DNA of 64,000 bases from Virgibacillus proomii (GTDB taxonomy: Bacteria; Bacillota; Bacilli; Bacillales; Amphibacillaceae), in contig NZ_FUFN01000007.1 of NCBI RefSeq assembly GCF_900162615.1, positions 64,901 to 128,900 of the forward strand, read 5' to 3'. Position 1 is the first letter of the stretch. The number at the start of each line of letters is the position of its first letter. A model generated the notes under the pieces. The model worked only from the letters and a program-made list of their open reading frames with translations, ran no database searches and was not told the origin of the DNA. Made by a program: the position numbers and the translations under genes. This document shows positions 36,662 to 45,936 of this stretch, piece by piece.

Positions 36662-37663
36662 TTATTTTGTTAGATATTCCTCAAGTGTAAGATTATTTTC
36701 CATGATTTCCTTAGCTGCTTTTTTCCCTACATAACGAATATGCCATGGCTCATATTGGTACTTAGTTATATCCTCTTTCCCTTTAGGAAAACGGATAATA
36801 AATCCATAATCTGCTGCGTGCTCTGCTAACCATTTTCCTTCATCTGTATTTGCAAATTCCGTCGTTAAATCAAAATTAATATCCGGGCTTGTTACATCCA
36901 TTGTTAAGCCAGTTTGATGTTCACTCTCTCCTGGTCGGGCACTAACTAAATTAGCCTCTTTTTCTCCTAAAGACTGCACATTAGAATTAAAGACATTGAC
37001 TTGCCGATCATAGGAACGATAACCGGACTGTGCATACAATTCGAGCCCCTCTTTTTCTGCAGCAGCAAATAGTTCTTCTAATGCAGGAGCTGCAATGTCA
37101 CGCATTTTTTTCTTTGGTAAATCTTCCTTAAATGGGAAAGGAACATTAGGCGTAACTAAATCGACTGGAATATAATCTTCCGGCAATGCATTTTCTTTAT
37201 TAACCAATGCTAATTGTTCATGCGGATTTGCTAAAACATTCGAGCCATCATTGGTTGTTACAGGTTCTGCTTTAGCAGGTAATGCTTTACCCGGCTGATA
37301 GCTACTGGTATCTTTCGCAAGCAACTGTTCTATCATCTTGGCAGTTTCCTGGGAATATACACCTGTTACTGATAAATCATGTTGCAGTTGCAAGTCGGTT
37401 ATTGCCCAAACTGTAGCAGCATCAAACTTCCCACTACTATCTATTTGGTAACCAATTTTTTTTAAACCTTGCTGTAATGCTTTAACATCTTGACCACTGT
37501 CTAATTTCTGCAATTCTCCCTCAGGAAGCTGTATATTTTTTCCTTCTTTTTCGCCACCATTTTGTTCCTCTTTTGCTGAGTGTTTATCGCTATCTGCACA
37601 TGCCGTTGTGAATACAAACACAAATAATAATACGATAAAGCTGATAATATATTTTCGCTTCAT
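36662..37663 (-). CDS. D-alanyl-D-alanine carboxypeptidase lipoprotein (VanY/YodJ-like)
   Basis: 333 residues: a signal peptide with lipobox-like VFVFTTAC (Cys22 would be lipidated), a peptidoglycan-binding domain (about 55-115, with LQQGLKKIGYQ), and a C-terminal M15B peptidase domain with SEHQTGLTMD and EPWHIRYVG zinc motifs. It trims the terminal D-Ala from muropeptides outside the membrane. The architecture is that of B. subtilis YodJ plus a peptidoglycan-binding domain. Single gene. Confidence 0.88.
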   Translation of the reverse strand: MKRKYIISFIVLLFVFVFTTACADSDKHSAKEEQNGGEKEGKNIQLPEGELQKLDSGQDVKALQQGLKKIGYQIDSSGKFDAATVWAITDLQLQHDLSVTGVYSQETAKMIEQLLAKDTSSYQPGKALPAKAEPVTTNDGSNVLANPHEQLALVNKENALPEDYIPVDLVTPNVPFPFKEDLPKKKMRDIAAPALEELFAAAEKEGLELYAQSGYRSYDRQVNVFNSNVQSLGEKEANLVSARPGESEHQTGLTMDVTSPDINFDLTTEFANTDEGKWLAEHAADYGFIIRFPKGKEDITKYQYEPWHIRYVGKKAAKEIMENNLTLEEYLTK

Positions 37664-37944
37664 TTCTTTCTCTCCCTACAAACGATAAAAAATCTATTAA
37701 AAATTTAATTTTACCTAGCTAAACGGTAGTAATTGACACTTCTAAAGTATGGATAATTTTATTATTATTTTAATTTGCTTACCTGCTTGCTTATTATATT
37801 TATCCGAATGAATAGTTACTAATTCTTCGGGTTCATCATACATTCTAACTCTATAAATATAGAAAAGCTTAATTATCTTTTAAAATGTAATAACTATTAT
37901 GGAGAACACCTCGATCCCTTAACTCAATAGATGCTCAGCTAACC

Positions 37945-38348
37945 TTAAATCGGTTCTTGTAAGTAATAAATGTTAAAGCCGCCTACACTAGAACCTTCGA
38001 AAGCATTATATTGGATACTAATATATGCATCCGGTAATTGTTTATTCTCATTGCTGTTTTTCCATCTAAAGATCTTTTAACCTCTAACTGTCCTTGTCAT
38101 TATACCATCTGCACCAGCGTTTCGTAAGGATTTTTCAATCGCTTATGGATTACTAAGGTTCTATCTTTTTCATAAAGGTTATTGCATGGATTCCTTCCTC
38201 CATGACCAGGATTGATCATAACTATGTACCTACTTCAATTTTCAAAAGCGGCTTTCACATCTAAAATTTCTTGTTCAGCACTAAGTTTTGATACTTTCCT
38301 TCACATGCAACTGAAATTAAGATAAATAGTAAAAGGGATTTTTTTCAT
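37945..38348 (-). pseudogene. N-acetylmuramoyl-L-alanine amidase (Amidase_3), degraded
   Basis: Frames joined by eye give a signal-like start MKKIPFTIYLNFSCM, the zinc motif INPGHGGRNP, then KSLRNAGADGIMTRTVRG, KRSLDGKTAMRINN and DAYISIQYNAFEGSS. These are Amidase_3 motifs in order. In-frame stops and at least three frameshifts disrupt it, and the catalytic His/Glu positions are only partly preserved. 37664-37944 holds only AT-rich DNA. Confidence 0.8.
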
Positions 38349-38715
38349 ACTGCTCTGCTTCAATAATAACAATTCCTCCTTTCACTGGCATTTTTAACCG
38401 TTGATTGCTATTTTTTTAATCCAAATAATATTTTTTAGTCTAGTTCTATTGTTTAGTTTCTAAATAAAAAGCATCTATTTATACTAATTCTTGCATCGTA
38501 GTTGCATCTTTACTATAAATAGAATATTCCATCCTCTTATTTTAAAGAATTCGTCTAAGATTATTTATCTTAATAGAATATTTAATCAAACCGTTATTTT
38601 ATGTTTCAAAAATACATTTAATAAAGGTTTCCGACCTTTTTTGCCGAATAATAAAAATAGAGAATAATATCCATTTAGATCTGTTGATCAATTAAATAGG
38701 GAATGGGATTGATGT
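38349..38715. other. Gene-free interval upstream of the GNAT gene
   Basis: AT-rich DNA of about 370 bp. I see no gene, RNA or clear repeat. Confidence 0.5.
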
Positions 38716-39270
38716 ATGATGCAATATGATAGGGAAAATAAAACAATTACTACGAAAAGGCTATTGTTGCGACTTTTTCAAAAGACGGATGCCGCTACTG
38801 TCACTAAGCTTTGTAACAGTTATAATATGTATAAAAATACATTATACTTGCCTTATCCTTATTCCATCGACGATGCTTTATCGTGGATGGAGCAACATCT
38901 CGATAATTTTAACGCTAATAAAATATATGAATTTGCTATAACAGATAAAGAAACAAGGAAATTATATGGAGCAATAGCTCTATCTAACAATCAAACATTC
39001 AATAATGGTGAAATTGCCTATTGGATTGGTGAAGATTTTTGGGGAAATGGATATGCTACAGAGGCAGCACAAGCTATCATACAGTTTGCATTTGATGAAA
39101 ATCAATATCATAAAGTATTTGCTCGATACTTTCATTCAAATCTGGCTTCAGGAAGAGTTCTACAAAAATTAGGAATGAGAAAAGAAGGAGTATTAATAGA
39201 TCATGTAAAGAAAGAAAATCAGTATAAAAATTTAGTATACTATGGAATTATTAACCCTAGAGATTCATAG
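38716..39270 (+). CDS. GNAT family N-acetyltransferase (RimJ/RimL-like)
   Basis: 184 residues. The TKRLLLRLFQ start and the acetyl-CoA-binding segment DFWGNGYATEAAQAIIQFAF are typical of the RimJ/RimL/SpeG-like group. It acetylates a protein N-terminus or a small amine; the substrate is unknown. Two adjacent ATG codons (38716, 38719) are possible starts. A hairpin at 39342-39369 downstream may end the transcript. Confidence 0.85.
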   Translation: MMQYDRENKTITTKRLLLRLFQKTDAATVTKLCNSYNMYKNTLYLPYPYSIDDALSWMEQHLDNFNANKIYEFAITDKETRKLYGAIALSNNQTFNNGEIAYWIGEDFWGNGYATEAAQAIIQFAFDENQYHKVFARYFHSNLASGRVLQKLGMRKEGVLIDHVKKENQYKNLVYYGIINPRDS

Positions 39271-39341
39271 GACTGCTAACTTACAAACAATTTACAACTC
39301 CTATTTTAGAGTACTGATTAAGTTCATTTTACTAATCGGTG

Positions 39342-39369
39342 AAGGGAACCATATTACCTAGGTTCCCTT
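39342..39369 (+). terminator. Hairpin downstream of the GNAT gene
   Basis: Arms AAGGGAACC (39342-39350) and GGTTCCCTT (39361-39369) with a short T run. Probable terminator. Confidence 0.65.
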
Positions 39370-39545
39370 TAAACTTAGATTCCAATGAACAAGATTATTA
39401 CATGGAACTGATTTTACCTTTCCGGCCGTCCAATCCCCCTTAAAAAAATGCTAAAATAAGTCTGTGGCATTAAACAATTGGCTCATTCACTTATACATAA
39501 ATTTTACAATGGCAAATTAACTTTATTGCTAAAGTTTAATTATAT

Positions 39546-39809
39546 TTAGAAAAACTTGGCTTGTCGCCAAGTCTTTAGCGAAAGCTGTAGCTTTTCTTAT
39601 ACGATAAAGTGAAACTTCATTCCGTGGAATGCTTTTTACACGGAATGTTAGTACCACAAGGGTATGACCTAAATGCCCTTGAACCAATCGGGCATTTAGG
39701 TGCCGTTTCCCACTTTGACCCTTTTGTATCAATTCAGGTCTTGAAGTGGGAGTCTTAGGGCACCTTACATGCGGGATAAACCCTAAAATTTTATACTTTT
39801 CTATAGTAT
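39546..39809 (+). repeat. Structured dispersed repeat, copy C (full length, diverged)
   Basis: Homologue of the elements at 3247-3451 and 3669-3942, in the gap between the GNAT gene and malA. Compared with them, helix sequences differ but pairing is kept. The hairpin reads ATTCCGTG/CACGGAAT instead of ATTCAGTAG/CTACTGAAT. The long closing stem reads CCCACTT/AAGTGGG plus AGGTGCC/GGCACCT. The internal stem CCTAAATGCCC/GGGCATTTAGG is perfect here but has a mismatch in A and B. Confidence 0.85.
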
Positions 39810-39814
39810 AAAAA

Positions 39815-39852
39815 AACGCTGCCCCAAAGTAATGTTCTTTAAGACAGCGTTT
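39815..39852 (-). terminator. malA terminator
   Basis: Minus-strand stem AACGCTG/CAGCGTT (39846-39851 and 39815-39821 region) followed by a run of six or more T, 11 bp past the malA stop. Confidence 0.8.
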
Positions 39853-39862
39853 CTGCATTTAT

Positions 39863-41194
39863 TTACGATAGTTCTGGCCAATATTCTTTATTGGCTTCAT
39901 ATAAATCATCAAGTAAATCTTTCGCCACTTTCGCACTTGGTACAATTTTGGATAACGTTAATGCTTGCCATAATTTTTGATATGACTTTTCGCACCAAGC
40001 ATCAACAACCAATTTTTCTACAGCTACTTGTTGTTCCATAAGCCCTTTTTGGAAACGAGGGATTTCTCCCATTACTAGTGGTTCGGGACCTTGACTGCCA
40101 ACAAGACATGGAATTTCCACCATAGCTGTTGGATCAAAATTACTAATTGCCCCATTGTTTTCCACAATCAAAAGCATCCGCTCTTTCGAATTATAAGCGA
40201 TCGCACGAGCCAAATCGACGATATAAGAAGCGTGCTCATCAATGTGTAATTGTGTTCCTTCTGCCGTTTGATTGTCAATGATTTTTTGGCATTCGCCAAA
40301 TACAAACTTTTCACGTCCATCCATAACCTCATTAGCTCGAGTATATTCAGGATTCGAGTGTTCTACTACAGAATCCGGATAGAAATAATATTTTAAATAC
40401 GTATTTGGCAATGTTGTCGGATCAATCGCATGAACATCTTTTGCTTTAGCAAATGTACTGTTCCAGCTTGCATCGGAATGCTGCTTACTTTCATCTGGAG
40501 TAACATAGCCATACTTAGCAACATGGTCGCGAATCTTTGGCAGTAAGTCATTGCCTTCTTTATCACGAATATCAAACCACCAACCAAAATGGTTTAAGCC
40601 AAAATATTTCACTTCCAATTCTTTACGGGAGGACAAACCAATTGCAGATGCCATTAATTCCTCAATACCAATTGGCATATCACAAATATTCAATATTTTA
40701 GAGTTTGGGCGTAAACGGCGTGTTGCCTCTGCAACAATTGCTGCTGGGTTCGAATAATTTAAAAACCATGCATTCGGTGAATATTTTTCCATGTAATCAA
40801 TTAGCTCAATTACCGGGCCTATTGATCTCATACCATAGGCAATCCCACCCGGGCCACAAGTTTCCTGACCCACAACTCCATATTTTAATGGTATTTTTTC
40901 ATCTTGTTCCCGCATCGCATATTTACCAACGCGAATATGTGCCATAACGAAATCAATATGACTAAATGCTTCTTCGGGATCAATCGTTTCTACAAAGTTT
41001 ATTTCTGGAGCTCTTTCCTTCAATAAGATTCGGCATGCTCCTGCCACAGTCCCTTGTCGCTTCTCATCATTATCATATAATTTTATTTCTTTAATGGGAA
41101 ATCTGTCTAGGTTTTCTAACAGCATTAAAATGATCCCGGGTGTAAACGTACTGCCTCCGCCAGCGATTGTAATTGCAAATTTTTTCATGTTCAT
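39863..41194 (-). CDS. malA: 6-phospho-alpha-glucosidase (GH4)
   Basis: Hydrolyses phosphorylated maltose and related alpha-glucosides inside the cell; needs NAD+ and Mn2+. The 443-residue GH4 enzyme has the NAD-binding start ITIAGGGSTFTPG, the CGPGG metal loop (ETCGPGGIAYG) and the NICDMPIG and GLNHFGW elements. An aggagg site precedes both ATG 41194 and ATG 41188, the latter with better spacing. It follows malP in the same operon, so the pair imports and splits alpha-glucosides. Confidence 0.94.
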   Translation of the reverse strand: MNMKKFAITIAGGGSTFTPGIILMLLENLDRFPIKEIKLYDNDEKRQGTVAGACRILLKERAPEINFVETIDPEEAFSHIDFVMAHIRVGKYAMREQDEKIPLKYGVVGQETCGPGGIAYGMRSIGPVIELIDYMEKYSPNAWFLNYSNPAAIVAEATRRLRPNSKILNICDMPIGIEELMASAIGLSSRKELEVKYFGLNHFGWWFDIRDKEGNDLLPKIRDHVAKYGYVTPDESKQHSDASWNSTFAKAKDVHAIDPTTLPNTYLKYYFYPDSVVEHSNPEYTRANEVMDGREKFVFGECQKIIDNQTAEGTQLHIDEHASYIVDLARAIAYNSKERMLLIVENNGAISNFDPTAMVEIPCLVGSQGPEPLVMGEIPRFQKGLMEQQVAVEKLVVDAWCEKSYQKLWQALTLSKIVPSAKVAKDLLDDLYEANKEYWPELS

Positions 41195-41213
41195 TTTTCC
41201 TCCTTGATGTAAG

Positions 41214-42833
41214 TTAATTTTTCGCTTCGTTAATCATTACTTCTATGGAATCACGGATCTGTGGTACAGAAAGTCCAACAATAACTTGAATGCTCTTGTT
41301 ATTCCTTACCACCCCGTGCGCTTCCCCATCTTCTTTAAAATACGTATCATCTCGTACTTTATTTGGATCTACTACCGTGACACGTAGTCGTGTGGCACAG
41401 TTTGTTACATCCTCGATATTTTTTGCACCGCCAAGCCCTTCCAAATAAACAGCGGCTTTTCGATCATATTCATTATCATATTGTTCAAAATCAGCTGTTC
41501 GTGCTGCAGCTGTCTGCTCTTTACTTCTCCGGTAATCCTTTTTCGTGTAAAGCTTTGTTTCACCACTACCCGTTTCACGTCCCGGCATCGGGATATCAAA
41601 CTTCAAAATTAATAATTTGAATGTGTAATAATAAATAATAATAAAGATAAAACCAATGATAAATTGTGCTACATATACACCCCAGTGATTCCCCATGAGT
41701 GGCACCCAGTTGGTTGCAGCAATTTCAATTAAACCGCCACCCATATTACCTACTAGTCCAAATCCATGCATAATCGTTACCATCGTTGCACCTAAAACAG
41801 CATGAATGGCAAATAGATATGGCGCAATAAACAAGAAAGTGAATTCAAGTGGCTCTGTAATTCCGGCAAATACAGCTGTTAATGCTGCTGCAAACAATAA
41901 TGCTCCAACTTTTTTACGTTTTTCTGGCTTAGCCGTATGATACATCGCAAGAGCAATACCAATAGAACCAAACATTTTTATATTTCCTTGTAATAAAAAT
42001 CCACCACCAGGAAAAATTTCATTTAATCGCTCTGTAGATTGGGAATATTCCGTTAAATGGGAAATCCAATATGATTTCATACCTCCATCAATAACTGCAG
42101 GTCCAAATTCAAATGGTGTATAAATAAAATGATGTAATCCAGTCGGTATTAAAATGCGCTCTAGGAAATGGAATAACCAAACACCAACATAACTAGAAGA
42201 AGCTAAAAAGTCCTGTAAAGATGCGATCCCATTTTGAACCATTGGCCATACCCAGCTTGTAAGAAAAGCAAGTGGTATCATTACTACGAAAGAAATCATC
42301 ACAACGAATGGTCCACCCTGGAAAATTCCAATCGATTCCGGCAATTTTTTCTCATAATAACGATTATGAAGCCAAATCACGATACCTGAAATAAAGATAG
42401 CTCCAATAATATTCGTATCTAATGTTTTAATTCCAATAATTTCTTTTAAACCACTAGTTCCTCCAACCTCAGCCGCAAAATCGACCCCAAATGCAGGCCC
42501 CCAAAGCGTTAATATTCCATTAATAAAATAGTTAAACATTAAATAACCTACTACTGCCGATAGGACCGCACGACCAGGCGCTTTTTTAGCTAACGAGATC
42601 GGTAACCCTATAACAAATAGAAGCTCCATCTGTTTAAAAACTGTCCAGCCACCATTTTCAATCAATGTCCAGAATTGGTACCACATACCATCAGGATTGG
42701 CAAGATCCCCCATCACTGATTCATTTTTAAAAAGTATAGCTAATCCTACAACAATACCAAAAAAAGGAAATAACAGGACAGGGACGATCATCGCACTCCC
42801 AAACCTACGTATTGCATTCAAATTCTCCACCAC
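41214..42833 (-). CDS. malP: PTS alpha-glucoside transporter, EIICB
   Basis: Phosphotransferase permease for maltose and related alpha-glucosides: EIIC membrane domain (about 1-420, roughly ten membrane segments) fused to EIIB (about 455-539) with the phosphorylation Cys in DVTNCATRLR. No EIIA domain is attached; it would be supplied in trans. It lies directly upstream of malA (19 bp) and diverges from malR. B. subtilis MalP has the same two-domain order and similar length. Confidence 0.94.
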   Translation of the reverse strand: MVENLNAIRRFGSAMIVPVLLFPFFGIVVGLAILFKNESVMGDLANPDGMWYQFWTLIENGGWTVFKQMELLFVIGLPISLAKKAPGRAVLSAVVGYLMFNYFINGILTLWGPAFGVDFAAEVGGTSGLKEIIGIKTLDTNIIGAIFISGIVIWLHNRYYEKKLPESIGIFQGGPFVVMISFVVMIPLAFLTSWVWPMVQNGIASLQDFLASSSYVGVWLFHFLERILIPTGLHHFIYTPFEFGPAVIDGGMKSYWISHLTEYSQSTERLNEIFPGGGFLLQGNIKMFGSIGIALAMYHTAKPEKRKKVGALLFAAALTAVFAGITEPLEFTFLFIAPYLFAIHAVLGATMVTIMHGFGLVGNMGGGLIEIAATNWVPLMGNHWGVYVAQFIIGFIFIIIYYYTFKLLILKFDIPMPGRETGSGETKLYTKKDYRRSKEQTAAARTADFEQYDNEYDRKAAVYLEGLGGAKNIEDVTNCATRLRVTVVDPNKVRDDTYFKEDGEAHGVVRNNKSIQVIVGLSVPQIRDSIEVMINEAKN

Positions 42834-43005
42834 CTTATTTATAGTTAGTTGAAAATCTTACATGAAGCTAGGAAATGGAAAATGAAGGGATGATAATGAC
42901 GATTTGCTTCTTATGATTCCGTTTTCATTTCCTAATTCAAGTATAAAAGTGGAATACCTAATACTTCAATACGTTCAAGGCTATTAGGGAAAACGATAAC
43001 TTGTA

Positions 43006-43019
43006 TGAACGCGTTTTCA
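43006..43019. promoter_or_regulatory. cre-like CcpA site in the malP/malR divergent region
   Basis: TGAACGCGTTTTCA differs from the cre consensus (TGWAANCGNTNWCA) at one position. A weaker match, TGATTCCGTTTTCA, lies at about 42914-42927 and another partial one near 43175. They sit in the 456-bp gene-free gap between malP and malR and fit catabolite repression of the mal genes. Confidence 0.6.
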
Positions 43020-43289
43020 TTTATTGGGAATTTTCCCAAAGCGTTTTTTATCGGTTAGCGACGACTGACATATGGGAGGAAAAAAATTTGTCTCTACAGG
43101 ATCGGTTAATTTTTAAATGAATGATTGTCGCTCTTTAAGTTATTAACAGATAGCGAAAAACAAAGAAGCCTTTCTGGAAACGTTCTCGCTTATGTAAGCA
43201 AAATGTAAGTATCTCCATACGTTGTATTGATTTTTTATGTCTATGCTATACTTGATATAATACTTATAAATACAAGGCAGGAGTGTCCG

Positions 43290-44042
43290 ATGAGGTTAGA
43301 GAAGGTAATTAACGAAAATTATGAAAAATTAAACGAAAATGATCTGCATGTACTTAAATATATATTAAGTCATAAAGATACTTGCTATGATCTAAGTATT
43401 AATGAATTGGCAGATGTTTGTTTTGCCTCTCGTTCATCTATTCATAGACTAACCAAGAAATTAGGTTTTAGCGGTTATAGCGAATTTAAAGTATTTTTGA
43501 AATGGGAAGAAGAGTTGCAACATCAAGGCGGCAATTTTAGTGAAGTATTAGAAAATGACATAGCAACAACACTTAAAAACTTAAAATCAGTTGACTTTGA
43601 CAGTATTAGCAAAAAAATATATGAAGCAGACCGAATTTATATCCATGGTACAGGAACAGCACAATTAATGTGTGCTTCGGAATGTCAACGATTGTTTTCC
43701 ATGGTTCAAATATTTATGATTATCATCCATGATCAGGTAGAGTTTGACACGATGCTTCCAATGATGAAATCTAATGATTTAGTCATTATTATTTCTCTTT
43801 CCGGAGATACGCCTTCTATGCTGCCAAATATTAAACAATTAAATGCCAAAGGAATAGACGTTATCACAATTACCAATTTAAAAAATAACAAGCTCGCACA
43901 GATGTCGCCGCAAAACATATACGCTACAACAACACCTGAAATGACAAAGAAAGGAGTAGAAATTGTATCGTTTGTTCCTTTTTATATTGTTATTGAGAAA
44001 ATGTATCGGAAATTTATCGAGTATAGCGAGAAGCAAGCATGA
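43290..44042 (+). CDS. malR: RpiR-family regulator of alpha-glucoside utilisation
   Basis: 250 residues: an N-terminal helix-turn-helix (about 1-75; SINELADVCFASRSSIHRL) and a C-terminal sugar-isomerase (SIS) domain (about 95-230) that binds a phosphosugar, with the SLSGDTPSM segment. A longer frame from 43227 exists, but ggcaggagtg precedes ATG 43290 with ideal spacing. Divergent from malP-malA. By analogy with B. subtilis MalR (YfiA/GlvR), it should activate the operon on alpha-glucoside. Confidence 0.87.
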   Translation: MRLEKVINENYEKLNENDLHVLKYILSHKDTCYDLSINELADVCFASRSSIHRLTKKLGFSGYSEFKVFLKWEEELQHQGGNFSEVLENDIATTLKNLKSVDFDSISKKIYEADRIYIHGTGTAQLMCASECQRLFSMVQIFMIIIHDQVEFDTMLPMMKSNDLVIIISLSGDTPSMLPNIKQLNAKGIDVITITNLKNNKLAQMSPQNIYATTTPEMTKKGVEIVSFVPFYIVIEKMYRKFIEYSEKQA

Positions 44043-44330
44043 TATTCGTCTATTATTTTGTAAAAATTATTCCGCCAAAAGAAATTATTTCTTCTAGGAG
44101 AGGTTCTTGTCTGTTTACATTGGACATCTTCTCGTGATTACAATCTGGTTTAATTTCGGTTTTCTATTTTTAGTTCATTTTGGCTTGAACAATGTAGTTG
44201 CTGAAGAAATTGGCGATAGTGATAATGCATTTTATTCTGAGATATTTGCGGCTTTATGTTGTACCATATATTAAGAATGAATCAGGGGAATGGTAAATAT
44301 TATCTTTAAAAAGGCATGAAAATATTATTA
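44043..44330 (+). other. Unrecognised open stretch after malR
   Basis: A frame at about 44108-44275 reads like a membrane peptide (SVYIGHLLVITIWFNFGFLF) but has no start or stop in the right places. I could not assign a family. Possibly the start of the eroded gene at 44330-44820. Confidence 0.35.
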
Positions 44331-44820
44331 AAGATGAGATTAGTGTTTTGACGGAGGAGAATCATTCTAAAGAAGGTTTAATGCCTTTTGCATATCGTGA
44401 AACTTACAAGTTTGTTTATACAACAACTACAAACTATGTGGAAATCCGCTTAAAGTAACGGCTGATATTAATTGTACAACAAGTACATGTAGTTATAGGT
44501 AACATAGTTACTACTAAAATTGTTACCGTTACGTATGAAACGGCTACAGCAATAGAATGAGTAGTTATTCAATCATCTTTGGGTATTAATTACTTGTCTG
44601 CAAAAGCATCTATTAGTCCCATTACTTTTAATTTTAAAAAGGGTCAAAAAGGTATATTGCTTTTTTAAGCTTATAAGATTAAGAAAAATGGCTTTTTTAA
44701 GCTCTGGGCTAATCAGGGTATGGGGATGTAGGAAAGGTTAATCAGGATATGTTTGCTTACCAAAATAGTTATCTAGTGGAAAACAGACGGAATAATTTAT
44801 TTTGCATTCTGAAAAAAATA
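44330..44820 (+). pseudogene. Eroded gene of unknown (beta-rich) protein
   Basis: Joining frames gives IKDEISVLTEENHSKEGLMP, FAYRETYKFVYTTTTNYVEI, VTADINCTTSTCSY, VTTKIVTVTYETATAIE, INYLSAKASISPITFNFKKG and FKPYKIKKNGFFKLWANQGY. The periodic Thr/Val-rich strands and two close cysteines suggest a secreted beta protein. Several stops and frameshifts occur, so it is a pseudogene. I do not recognise the family. Confidence 0.45.
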
Positions 44821-45255
44821 GATCATCGTAACATTAAAATCCTAACATCCAAATAGTTGAACCTAAATAAATGAGTAGAAAGGAATTGAATATTTCCTTC
44901 TTGTCTTCTGGTTTTAGGGTTTCCCACCTTTCTAAGTCAGACTTGGGGGCATTTCCTTTTCCTATACCCCTTCCATTAAACGAATTGTCAAAAGTTCTTT
45001 ATTAAAAACTTATGTTTTGATTGATTTCATGGCAGTTTTCAACAAAAAACTTGCCTCCCCTAATTTTTTAGATAATTGAGGTTATCACACACAACATCTC
45101 AGAATAGAAGTGACAAGTTTGTATCCTCAAACTATAACCTATTTATTAACTTAAGAAAGAATGTTCCTATCAATAAGTCCTATCAAAATTACAAGTGATA
45201 TTATAAAATCCGGCTTTATAGACGCACTGACACCTTACTTATTTGACCTGTCACC
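44821..45255. other. Gene-free interval
   Basis: AT-rich DNA of about 435 bp with no convincing gene or repeat. It belongs to the eroded zone between malR and the prophage end. Confidence 0.4.
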
Positions 45256-45620
45256 CTTCAGCATTCAAAACTTTCTTAGCAGTAAATTCGTCAATCACTA
45301 AAGAATTTATATTTTTACCAGGAATTGCCGCAAGAGTAATATCATTTTTAAATGAGTGAGCAACCACTCCAATCGACCTCTTTTTCTTTAAAAAAGACTC
45401 CAATGGTACTCCGATAACATAATTATTTGGTAGTTAACCTTTTCTCCCCTTTCATCAACATTTGTACGAGGATGTGACCAACTACAGCCTTTTTAATGTA
45501 TTCTTTTCTTTTCGCCTCTCCTAAATAGCCTGTCCGATGCAAACTTGAGTTTTTTTCTGAAAGTGAGCCGAGCTTCCGTTCTCCGTTTGATAATGAATTT
45601 ACCTAGTTTCGACAATGCAA
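45256..45620 (-). pseudogene. Eroded unidentified gene next to the prophage end
   Basis: On the minus strand the clear portion reads NYVIGVPLESFLKKKRS then IGVVAHSFKNDITLAAIPGK and ends NSLVIDEFTAKKVLNAEG. Further upstream RTEARLTFRKK and VGHILVQMLMKGEKVN appear in other frames. At least two frameshifts are needed. I do not recognise it. Confidence 0.4.
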
Positions 45621-45755
45621 AACCCCCTTCCCGTTAATTAGGAAAGAGGGCATAAAATACCTCTAGTTTATTCGATTAATGATTTTTTTAAGGTATGACA
45701 TATAGTAAGATTTACGTTAGTCACATCACCTACAATTACAGTCATATCAATTTAA

Positions 45756-45776
45756 CGCCCCCGGCAGGATTCGAAT
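45756..45776 (-). other. Prophage attachment site: 3' end of a tRNA gene
   Basis: The minus strand reads ATTCGAATCCTGCCGGGGGC plus G: a T loop, the 3' side of a T stem (CCTGC), the 3' acceptor strand (CGGGGGC) and a discriminator base. Nothing 5' of it resembles the rest of a tRNA. Such partial tRNA ends mark the att site left by a phage that integrates into a tRNA gene, so the intact tRNA should be at the other prophage end outside the window. The amino acid cannot be assigned. Confidence 0.75.
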
Positions 45777-45817
45777 ATAAGCTATAAGTATTGATATATC
45801 AAGGGTGTAATTTTTTA

Positions 45818-45854
45818 TGTGTAAAATATGTGTAAAAAATATTTTTGTGTAAAG
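45818..45854 (+). repeat. Three TGTGTAAA direct repeats, probable integrase arm sites
   Basis: TGTGTAAA occurs at 45818, 45829 and 45846, 40-90 bp inside the tRNA-end att site. Short direct repeats at this distance are typical of arm-type binding sites for tyrosine integrases. Confidence 0.6.
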
Positions 45855-45877
45855 AGAAGGCATAACAACCTTCTCTT
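45852..45877. terminator. Terminator hairpin, first copy of a 22-bp duplication
   Basis: Stem AGAGAAGG/CCTTCTCT with loop CATAACAA. The sequence 45856-45877 is repeated exactly at 46235-46256. It follows the stop of the minus-strand gene 45937-46113. Confidence 0.7.
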
Positions 45878-45936
45878 ATTACTTATTTTATATTTATCAA
45901 ATGTAACTTGCAATGAATCTACACCGTATCTATAAT

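Noticed and set aside
39529..39858. Minus-strand 109-residue frame across repeat copy C
   Set aside because: It follows the structured repeat rather than a gene; the corresponding frames in copies A and B are not conserved as proteins.
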